Positions 1 to 4,787 of a stretch of 6,564 bases of DNA are shown piece after piece. Source of the stretch: Burkholderiales bacterium (GTDB taxonomy: Bacteria; Pseudomonadota; Gammaproteobacteria; Burkholderiales; Burkholderiaceae_E); contig CP070753.1 of NCBI GenBank assembly GCA_020348765.1, positions 1,910,231 to 1,916,794 on the forward strand. The letters run 5' to 3'. The notes under the pieces are model-generated. The model ran no database searches. It worked only from the letters and a program-made list of their open reading frames with translations, and was not told the DNA's origin. Positions within the stretch are counted from its first letter, which is position 1. Each line of letters opens with the position of its first letter. A program made the position numbers and the translations under genes.

Positions 1-1302
1 ACCGGCCTCGCCCTCGAGCGCGCGGTGGATCGACAGCGCGGCGCGCTTGCCCATGCCGATCGCCTCGGTCACGAAGCGCGCCTTGCTGGCCACGTCGCCG
101 CCGGCATAGACCCGATCGACCGAGGTCGCCTGCGCGGCATCCACGCCGAGCAGCGCGCCGTTGCGGCGGTACGCGGCCGGGTAGGCGCCGAGCTCCGGGT
201 CCTGTCCGATCGAGGTGATGATCGCGTCGGCTTCGATCTTGAAGCCGCTCGCTGCGATCGGGTCGACGCTGAACTCGCCGCGCACGCCGCCGGCCACGAA
301 GTTCACGCGCACGCAGCGAAGCGACACGCCGCCTTCGTCACGGCTGGCCTGCTCGAGCATCGAGCCGTCGCACAGCCGGATGCCTTCCTCGATCGCCTCT
401 TCGACTTCATCGGCATGCGCGGGCATCTGCTCCCGGCGCTCCAGACAGAGGACGGTCACGTCGTGCCCGGCGCGGCGCGCGCTTCGGGCCGCGTCCATGG
501 CCGCGCTACCGCCGCCGATCACGACGATGCGCGCGCCCAGCGCCGGCGCGGTGCCTGCGTTGGCCAGCGCCAGGTAGCGCGCGCCGTCGACCACCCACTG
601 CGCATCGGCGTCGAGCTGCGGCAGGCGTTTCTGCCGCCGCGCGCCGATCGCGACATAGACCGCGTCATACGCGTCCCGAATGCGCGCCAGCCACGCGTCG
701 TCGTCGACCGACTGGTTGCACCGAACCTCGACACCCATCGCCACGATGCGCGCCACTTCGCCGTCGAGCACGTCGCGCGCCAGCCGGTAGGCCGGTATTC
801 CGTAGCGCATCAGCCCGCCCAGTTCGGGCATCGCCTCGAAGACGCTGACCTGGTAGCCGAGGCGCCGCAGCTGGAAGGCCGCGGACAGCCCCGAGGGCCC
901 GCCGCCGATCACCGCCACGCGCTCTGCGCGCTCGTTCGCCGGCGGCGCGAATGCCCAGCCCTCGGCGAGCGCGACGTCGCCCACGTGACGCTCGAGCCGG
1001 CAGATCGCCAGCGATGCGTCATAGCTTGCGCGATTGCACGCGGTCTCGCAGGGATGGTGGCAAACGCGGCCCGCGATCGCGGGGAACGGGTTGTTGGTGG
1101 TGAGCGTCTGCCACGCGCCGCGGAAGTCGCGCTCGCGCGCGAGCCCGATCCACTGCGCGATGTCGCCGCTCACCGGGCATGCGGCATGGCACGGCGACGG
1201 GGCCGACAGGTAGCGTGGCAGGAACGCGCGCCAGGTTCCGGTGCGGATCGCCTCGGTGCTGCCGGTGGTCCAGGTGGTGGGGGGAAGGGCACCCGCGTTC
1301 AT
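1..1302 (-). CDS. GltD-like FAD/NAD(P)-dependent oxidoreductase, electron-transfer subunit of a 2-oxoacid oxidoreductase (partial, C-terminus off the left edge)
   Basis: Flavoprotein related to the glutamate synthase small subunit (GltD). It is expected to pass electrons between iron-sulfur partners and NAD(P)+ in the cytoplasm. Reading the reverse strand from ATG 1302-1300 gives 434 uninterrupted residues up to base 1. The N-terminal iron-sulfur domain has Cys38 and Cys42 (PCHAACPV) and Cys81, Cys85 and Cys89 (GRVCHHPCETACNR). An FAD dinucleotide fold follows at about 129-140 (VAVIGGGPSGLSAA), then an NAD(P) fold at about 259-279 (VIGGGSAAMDAARSARRAG), then the closing FAD motif at about 398-425 (VYAGGDVA, then the ATEAIGMGKRAA-like stretch). 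The start overlaps the stop of the upstream gamma-subunit gene in an ATGA, implying translational coupling. That neighbour argues for the electron-output subunit of a 2-oxoacid dehydrogenase rather than true glutamate synthase, since no gltB is adjacent. About 434 residues is close to a full flavoprotein. A C-terminal ferredoxin fusion cannot be excluded because the end is not visible. Confidence 0.9.
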   Translation of the reverse strand, partial: MNAGALPPTTWTTGSTEAIRTGTWRAFLPRYLSAPSPCHAACPVSGDIAQWIGLARERDFRGAWQTLTTNNPFPAIAGRVCHHPCETACNRASYDASLAICRLERHVGDVALAEGWAFAPPANERAERVAVIGGGPSGLSAAFQLRRLGYQVSVFEAMPELGGLMRYGIPAYRLARDVLDGEVARIVAMGVEVRCNQSVDDDAWLARIRDAYDAVYVAIGARRQKRLPQLDADAQWVVDGARYLALANAGTAPALGARIVVIGGGSAAMDAARSARRAGHDVTVLCLERREQMPAHADEVEEAIEEGIRLCDGSMLEQASRDEGGVSLRCVRVNFVAGGVRGEFSVDPIAASGFKIEADAIITSIGQDPELGAYPAAYRRNGALLGVDAAQATSVDRVYAGGDVASKARFVTEAIGMGKRAALSIHRALEGEAG

Positions 1303-1856
1303 GCCGCGCTCCGCTGCATCAGTCTCGCGACCTGCTCGTAGCCTTCGGCGCAGGCCGCGACGTTCTCGTCTTTCTGCTTGGGCGCCTGTTCGCGCAGCGT
1401 GCGCTCGAGGACGTCGAGGTCAGGCGCCTCGATGGCGCGCGCGAACGCGCCCAGCAGCGCCGAGTTGACGATTCGCCCCAGGCCGTGGCGGGTCGCGATC
1501 GCGATCGCATCGACCGGAAGCACGCGATAGCCGGGCATTGCCGCGGCATAGTGCTCGGGCGGACGTGCCGAATTCACGACGATCAGGGTGCGCTCGCCGG
1601 CGGCAGCCAGCAGTCGACCTTCGAGCAGGCTGGCGTCGAAACAGAGCACCGCGTCGGCCTGCTCGATGTCGCAGCGGGCACGAATGGGCTTGTCGTCGAT
1701 GCGGATGAACGAAATGACCGGCGTGCCGCGTCTCGCTCCGCCGTAGCTTGCGAAACTCTGCACCTGGCGGCCTTGCGCGAAGAACGCCATGGCAAGCAGG
1801 TTGCCCGCCGTCTGCGCTCCTTGGCCGCCGCGGCCCTGGATGATGATTTCGAGCAT
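1299..1856 (-). CDS. 2-oxoacid:acceptor oxidoreductase, gamma subunit (PorG/PadE-type)
   Basis: A 185-residue protein matching the gamma subunit (POR domain) of pyruvate, 2-ketoisovalerate and phenylglyoxylate:acceptor oxidoreductases, a normal length for a stand-alone gamma chain. These enzymes oxidatively decarboxylate a 2-oxoacid to an acyl-CoA, and the gamma domain helps bind CoA. Diagnostic residues: the N-terminal IIIQGRGGQGAQTAG (5-18) with following helix, then QSFASYGGARRGTPVISFIRID (33-54) with Arg42-Arg43 and Gly44, then PIRARCDIEQADAVLCFD (57-74). ATG 1856-1854 opens directly on the conserved first strand, so the start is secure. The ribosome site is weak: a short G-run (GCGGGG) about ten bases upstream. 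It is the first gene of a minus-strand operon, and its TGA overlaps the ATG of the flavoprotein gene. The substrate cannot be read from this subunit. Alpha, beta and delta subunits are not in the window. Confidence 0.92.
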   Translation of the reverse strand: MLEIIIQGRGGQGAQTAGNLLAMAFFAQGRQVQSFASYGGARRGTPVISFIRIDDKPIRARCDIEQADAVLCFDASLLEGRLLAAAGERTLIVVNSARPPEHYAAAMPGYRVLPVDAIAIATRHGLGRIVNSALLGAFARAIEAPDLDVLERTLREQAPKQKDENVAACAEGYEQVARLMQRSAA

Positions 1857-2000
1857 CGGAGCTACCCCGCGTTCCCAGGCGCGCAGCCACGACTCGCGAC
1901 TGCCACGCCGGCGATCCTACGAATAGACCGCATCCCGGCGGCGCCGACATTGATCTACCGCAAGCGACATGGCCGGCGCGCTCGAGCTGCGTCAGGCGGG

Positions 2001-2006
2001 TAGAAT
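2001..2006 (+). promoter_or_regulatory. Candidate -10 element for the GST gene
   Basis: TAGAAT matches five of six positions of the sigma-70 -10 consensus, in an otherwise very GC-rich stretch. No recognisable TTGACA-like -35 lies 16 to 19 bases upstream, and there is no extended TG. It would give a leader of about 165 bases before the GTG start. Weak evidence, recorded because it is the best -10 candidate in the gap. Confidence 0.25.
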
Positions 2007-2095
2007 TTGCCGGCCGTGGACCTTGGGACCGACGGATCGCCCGCCGAACCGGCCTCGGGTGTCCGGGGCCGTCGGTGCAACTGCCGCCGATCGAC

Positions 2096-2132
2096 GCCGA
2101 GCCCCGGCCGCTCGGCGGGCTCGGGGAGCCCG
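2096..2132 (+). promoter_or_regulatory. Tandem hairpins in the GST leader
   Basis: GCCGAG (2096-2101) pairs with CTCGGC (2111-2116) across a nine-base loop. Immediately after, CGGGCTC (2116-2122) pairs perfectly with GAGCCCG (2126-2132) across a GGG loop. The second hairpin ends about 31 bases before the ribosome site. No T-run follows, so it is not a classical intrinsic terminator. A role in mRNA stability or translation control is inference. Such pairings also arise by chance at this GC content. Confidence 0.35.
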
Positions 2133-2163
2133 TCCAGGTGCCGATGCGCTCCCGGGCTCGTAC

Positions 2164-2173
2164 GGAGGTGATC
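2164..2173 (+). promoter_or_regulatory. Extended Shine-Dalgarno of the GST gene, fixing the GTG start
   Basis: GGAGGTGATC is a ten-base contiguous match to the complement of the usual bacterial 16S rRNA 3' end. The GGAGG core ends seven bases before GTG 2176-2178, an optimal spacing. This selects the GTG over the in-frame ATG at 1969, whose extension looks non-coding. The long pairing may compensate for the weaker GTG codon. Confidence 0.8.
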
Positions 2174-2175
2174 TC

Positions 2176-2826
2176 GTGAAGCTCTTCGTCAGCGGTCGCG
2201 CGCCCTCGCCACGGCGGGTGCAGATCTTCGTCGCGGAAAAGGGGCTGGAGCTCCCGACCGAATCGGTGAGCATCGGCAAGGGCGAGCAGTTCTCGGCCGA
2301 GTTCACCCGCCTCAACCCGGACAACCTCCTGCCGGCCCTCGTTCGGGACGACGGCACGGTGCTCGGCGAATCCATCGCCATCTGCCGATATCTGGAGGCG
2401 CTGTACCCGACCCCGGCGCTGTTCGGTGATACCCCGGAACAGATCGGCGCCATCGAGATGTGGCTGCGACGGCTCGAGCTGCTGGCCTATCTTCCCGCTC
2501 AGGAGGCCTACCGCAACCGCCATCCGTTCTTCGCCGACCGTGGCTGGCCGGGCTGGAGGCAGGGCATGCCACAGATTCCGGAGCTCGTGGCGCGCGCCAA
2601 CCGGATCATGGGCCGCACGCTCGAAACCCTGGAGCTTCAGCTCGAGGCTCAGCCCTTCGTGGCCGGCCCCGCTTTCTCGATGGCCGACATCGTTGCCCTC
2701 ACCACCCTGGACTTCGCCCAGGATTCGGGCATGGAGGCAGTCAGTGATCTGGCTGGCTTCGCCCATCTCGCAAGATGGCGCGCCGAGGTGTCCGGCCGCC
2801 CCAGTGTCGCTTCGCTCGAGCCCTAG
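2176..2826 (+). CDS. Glutathione S-transferase family protein
   Basis: A 216-residue cytosolic GST-fold protein, the usual family length. These enzymes conjugate or reduce substrates with glutathione, or only bind it. The N-terminal thioredoxin-like domain (about 1-78) begins VKLFVSGRAPSPRRVQIFVAEKGL, with Ser11 in the position region of theta-like catalytic residues. It contains the cis-proline segment LLPAL (51-55) and the glutathione gamma-glutamyl contact Glu65-Ser66 in GESIAICRYLE. The helical C-terminal domain (about 88-210) carries the N-capping box Ser168-Met-Ala-Asp171 in FSMADIVALTTLDFA. The GTG start is chosen from the strong ribosome site and because the first beta strand begins there. 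It stands alone, divergent from the oxidoreductase operon and 372 bases before tctC. The sequence gives no specific substrate, and Ser11 as catalytic residue is inference. Confidence 0.9.
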   Translation: MKLFVSGRAPSPRRVQIFVAEKGLELPTESVSIGKGEQFSAEFTRLNPDNLLPALVRDDGTVLGESIAICRYLEALYPTPALFGDTPEQIGAIEMWLRRLELLAYLPAQEAYRNRHPFFADRGWPGWRQGMPQIPELVARANRIMGRTLETLELQLEAQPFVAGPAFSMADIVALTTLDFAQDSGMEAVSDLAGFAHLARWRAEVSGRPSVASLEP

Positions 2827-2889
2827 CGAGGTTTCGCCCGGGACCAGCGCGAGGAAGTGCTCGAGGGGCCGATGCGCGTCTCGCGAGTC

Positions 2890-2907
2890 GGCGGCCCGGA
2901 TGCCGCC
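2890..2907 (+). terminator. Weak hairpin downstream of the GST gene
   Basis: GGCGGC (2890-2895) pairs with GCCGCC (2902-2907) across the loop CCGGAT, 64 bases past the GST stop. There is no T-run after it, so termination is uncertain. It is the best GST terminator candidate seen. Confidence 0.25.
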
Positions 2908-2964
2908 CGGCCGGTCCCAACGCCGGGGCTCCTCCGGGCGTCTCGAGTTCCCGCACAGCGAGCC

Positions 2965-2993
2965 TTGGGGAGCCCTGTTAGTATCCCTATCCT
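2965..2993 (+). promoter_or_regulatory. Candidate sigma-70 promoter for tctCBA
   Basis: TTGGGG (2965-2970, three of six consensus) and TATCCT (2988-2993, four of six) are separated by exactly 17 bases, in one of the few less GC-rich patches of the gap. Transcription would start near base 3000, giving a leader of about 200 bases. Moderate to weak support. Homologous operons are controlled by a TctD/TctE two-component pair, which is not in this window. Confidence 0.35.
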
Positions 2994-3186
2994 CCCCCCT
3001 GTTGATCCGTGTCGGCTGGCTCCGGTTGGCGGGTCGGCGCCGGGTGCGAAGGCAAGAGGCGGATCGCTTTCGAGACGCCGGGAGCCGGCCTAGCGCATCG
3101 CGAAAGGACGGCGACAGCTCGACGGCGTAACCAGGGGGCGAAACGGCAGACCAGGACCAATGGATGCCGTAACGGCCAGAACCGAT

Positions 3187-3193
3187 AGGAGGA
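3187..3193 (+). promoter_or_regulatory. Ribosome binding site of tctC
   Basis: AGGAGGA lies five bases before ATG 3199. It selects that start over the in-frame ATG at 3160, which has only AGGA before it and would add 13 residues ahead of the signal peptide. Confidence 0.8.
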
Positions 3194-3198
3194 CACCC

Positions 3199-4191
3199 AT
3201 GGTCGCTTGCACCCTTGCCCGAACCGCCTTTGCCGCCGCAGCGCTCGCAGCAGCTGCGCTGGCGGCGCCTGCGTTCGCTTTCGAGCCGAACAACACCGAG
3301 TGCATCGCACCGGCCAATCCCGGCGGCGGCTGGGACTTCACCTGCCGCCAGGTCGGCAAGACGCTCCAGGACCTCAAGATCATTCCCGGCACCATGCAGG
3401 TCACCAACCTGGCCGGCGGTGGCGGCGGCGTCGCCTATGCCGCCGTGGTCAACAAGCGCAATGACGACAACAACCTGATCGTCGCGGCCTCTTCGGCGAC
3501 GGCCACTCGTCTCGCCCAGGGCGCGTACCCGGGCAACACCATGGGCCAGGTGCGCTGGATCGGTGCCGTGGGCGCCGACTACGGCGTGATCGCGGTCGCG
3601 AAGAACAGCGACATCAAGACGCTGCCGGAACTGATGGACCGCATCAAGAAGAACCCGCGCTCGGTGGCGATCGCCGGCGGCTCGGCGGTCGGCGGCTGGG
3701 ACCACCTGAAGGTGCTGCTCGCCGCGAGCAAGGCCGGCATCGCCGATGTCCGCACGATCAAGTATGTCGCGTTCAACGGCGGCGGCGAGGCTGTCACGCA
3801 GCTGCTCGCCGGATCGGTGCAGGCGTTCACCGGCGACGCATCGGAAGCCAAGGGCTTCGTCGATTCCGGCGACATCCGGGTGATCGCGATCCTGGCGCCG
3901 GAACGGCTCGAGGGCGACTTCGGCGCATTCCCGACCGCGAAGGAGCAGGGGGTCGACGTGATCGGCGCCAACTGGCGGGGTTTCTACGTGCCCGGCAAGA
4001 TGAGCGACGAGGCCTACAACTACTGGGTCGACGCAATCGGCAAGGTCTATGCCTCGCCGGAGTGGAAGGCGATCATGGCCCAGAACGGGCTGGCGCCGCT
4101 CAACCTGCGCGGCGCGGACTTCCAGGCCTTCGTCGCCGACTCGGTCGCGTCGATCACCGAGCTGTCCAAGCAGATCGGGCTGATCAAGTAG
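3199..4191 (+). CDS. tctC: TctC-type periplasmic tricarboxylate-binding receptor
   Basis: A 330-residue solute receptor of the TctC/Bug family, the periplasmic component of a tripartite tricarboxylate transporter. It binds a carboxylate (citrate in the Salmonella prototype) and delivers it to TctAB. Residues 1-27 are a Sec signal peptide: a short N-region with Arg8, an Ala/Leu-rich core, and likely cleavage at AFA-FEP. The mature protein opens with TECIAPANPGGGWDFTCR (33-50), the ligand-loop signature closest to true TctC as I recall it, with Cys35, Asp46 and Cys49. Further family segments are NLAGGGGGVAYAAVV (70-84), VRWIGAVGADYGVIAV (118-133), KYVAFNGGGEAVTQLLAG (188-205) and FPTAKEQGVDVIGANWRGFYVP (244-265). 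Length and order fit the family. It leads the tctCBA operon, with a 151-base structured gap before tctB. The substrate is not proven: many Bug receptors bind other carboxylates or amides. Confidence 0.93.
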   Translation: MVACTLARTAFAAAALAAAALAAPAFAFEPNNTECIAPANPGGGWDFTCRQVGKTLQDLKIIPGTMQVTNLAGGGGGVAYAAVVNKRNDDNNLIVAASSATATRLAQGAYPGNTMGQVRWIGAVGADYGVIAVAKNSDIKTLPELMDRIKKNPRSVAIAGGSAVGGWDHLKVLLAASKAGIADVRTIKYVAFNGGGEAVTQLLAGSVQAFTGDASEAKGFVDSGDIRVIAILAPERLEGDFGAFPTAKEQGVDVIGANWRGFYVPGKMSDEAYNYWVDAIGKVYASPEWKAIMAQNGLAPLNLRGADFQAFVADSVASITELSKQIGLIK

Positions 4192-4210
4192 CGCCCGGCC
4201 GGCGCCGTTC

Positions 4211-4226
4211 CTGCGCACCTGCGCAG
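4211..4226 (+). promoter_or_regulatory. Compact hairpin after tctC
   Basis: CTGCGC (4211-4216) pairs perfectly with GCGCAG (4221-4226) across the four-base loop ACCT, 19 bases after the tctC stop. It could protect the tctC 3' end from exonucleases. The function is inferred. Confidence 0.45.
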
Positions 4227-4229
4227 CGC

Positions 4230-4261
4230 TCCGGTGCGGCCGTATTGCCCGGCGCACCGGA
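4230..4261 (+). terminator. Strong intercistronic hairpin between tctC and tctB, possible partial terminator
   Basis: TCCGGTGCG (4230-4238) pairs perfectly over nine bases with CGCACCGGA (4253-4261). The interior can add CCG (4240-4242) with CGG (4250-4252), leaving a seven-base loop. Only CCCTTTC follows, a short T-run, so incomplete termination or 3'-end protection of the tctC message fits better than full termination. This would give more periplasmic receptor than permease, a pattern common in binding-protein operons. Confidence 0.5.
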
Positions 4262-4342
4262 CCCTTTCACAATGAGCACGAAGCGCGAGCCCGGCACGCC
4301 GTAGTGGCACGGCGCGTCCGGCGCAAGCGCGTGGGAGGAAGC

Positions 4343-4774
4343 ATGAGCGACCGCGTTTTCGGCGGCCTGGGACTGTTGCTCGCGGTGTTCTTCGTCTGGC
4401 AGGCGCAGCTGATCGAGCTGAGCTTCATCTCCGACCCGGTGGGTCCGCGCACGTTCCCGACCATCATCGGCACGGTGCTCGGGCTCGCCAGCCTTGTCAT
4501 CGTGCTGCGCCCGGACGCGGCGGCGCAGTGGCCACCGGCGGCGCGCCTGTTCGAGATCGCGATGTCGGTCGCGGTGATGATCGCCTATGCGGTGCTGCTG
4601 CCCGAACTCGGCTTCGTGATCGCGACGGCGCTGGCCGCGAGCTACCTGACCTGGCGGCTGGGGACGGCCGCGCGCTGGTCGGTCGTGGTCGGCGCGCTGA
4701 CCTCGCTCGGGATCTATGCGGTCTTCCGCCTGATCCTCGGACTGTCGCTCGCGCGCGGGCCGCTCGGCTTCTAG
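4343..4774 (+). CDS. tctB: TctB, small membrane subunit of the tripartite tricarboxylate transporter
   Basis: A 143-residue inner-membrane protein, a normal TctB length. It is the small permease subunit that works with TctA, though its exact role is poorly defined in the family. Hydrophobic stretches at about 5-20, 40-56, 70-87, 89-104 and 112-134 suggest four or five membrane segments. The family signature is DPVGPRTFPTIIG (31-43), which follows the first helix in TctB proteins. ATG 4343 is preferred because GGAGG at 4334-4338 precedes it by four bases. The in-frame GTG at 4304 would add 13 mostly basic residues and has no ribosome site. It lies 151 bases after tctC and 13 bases before tctA. 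Sequence conservation in this subunit is low, so the call leans on topology, signature and position. Confidence 0.88.
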   Translation: MSDRVFGGLGLLLAVFFVWQAQLIELSFISDPVGPRTFPTIIGTVLGLASLVIVLRPDAAAQWPPAARLFEIAMSVAVMIAYAVLLPELGFVIATALAASYLTWRLGTAARWSVVVGALTSLGIYAVFRLILGLSLARGPLGF

Positions 4775-4787
4775 CGCGGGCACCACC

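Larger units (their letters stand above)
1857..2175. other. Divergent intergenic region between the gamma-subunit gene and the GST gene
   Basis: These 319 bases separate two divergently read genes and must hold both promoters. Two things stand out on the plus strand: a TAGAAT -10-like hexamer at 2001-2006, and two adjacent hairpins at 2096-2132 just before the GST ribosome site. I found no convincing -35/-10 pair for the minus-strand operon. A plus-strand reading frame stays open here from ATG 1969, but its translation is a low-complexity Arg/Ala/Pro string with no family resemblance, so I treat it as non-coding. Confidence 0.6.
2827..3198 (+). other. Non-coding region and leader upstream of tctC
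   Basis: These 372 bases contain no credible gene. A hairpin sits at 2890-2907, a candidate promoter at 2965-2993, and about 200 bases of possible leader follow before tctC. The seven-base sequence CCCTGTT occurs twice, at 2973-2979 and 2997-3003, overlapping the promoter region with 24-base periodicity, and could be a regulator site or chance. In the leader, GATCCG (3004-3009) can pair with CGGATC (3060-3065), and GGCTCC (3018-3023) with GGAGCC (3081-3086). The two pairings interlock, so they would form a pseudoknot or compete. Confidence 0.5.
4192..4342 (+). other. Structured tctC-tctB intergenic region
   Basis: A 151-base gap inside an operon whose next junction is only 13 bases. It holds two clear hairpins (4211-4226 and 4230-4261). 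No gene is credible here. A ten-codon frame from ATG 4272 to TAG 4304 lacks a ribosome site. Confidence 0.6.

Noticed and set aside
25..1341. A 438-codon plus-strand frame over the left region
   Set aside because: It is antisense to the flavoprotein, which shows clear FAD and NAD(P) motifs. The plus-strand translation is His/Arg/Ala-rich and low in complexity.
1857..2000. Promoter for the minus-strand oxidoreductase operon
   Set aside because: TAGGAT-like hexamers are present on the reverse strand, but none has an acceptable -35 at 16-18 bases.
1969..2175. N-terminal extension of the GST gene from ATG 1969
   Set aside because: It adds 69 low-complexity Arg/Ala/Pro residues with no ribosome site, while GTG 2176 has a near-ideal one and starts at the first beta strand of the GST fold.
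3199..3210. Lipoprotein signal in TctC (Cys4)
   Set aside because: Cys4 lies at the extreme N-terminus, before the hydrophobic core. No lipobox precedes it, and the AFA cleavage site fits an ordinary Sec signal peptide.
1420..4257. A 945-codon open frame on the minus strand
   Set aside because: It runs antisense through the GST and tctC genes, and its translation is an Arg/Asp/Ala-rich string without domains. Long antisense frames are expected in high-GC DNA. The sense genes are convincing.
4272..4304. Ten-codon possible leader peptide (MSTKREPGTP) before tctB
   Set aside because: No Shine-Dalgarno precedes it, and it has no run of a regulatory amino acid that would suggest attenuation.
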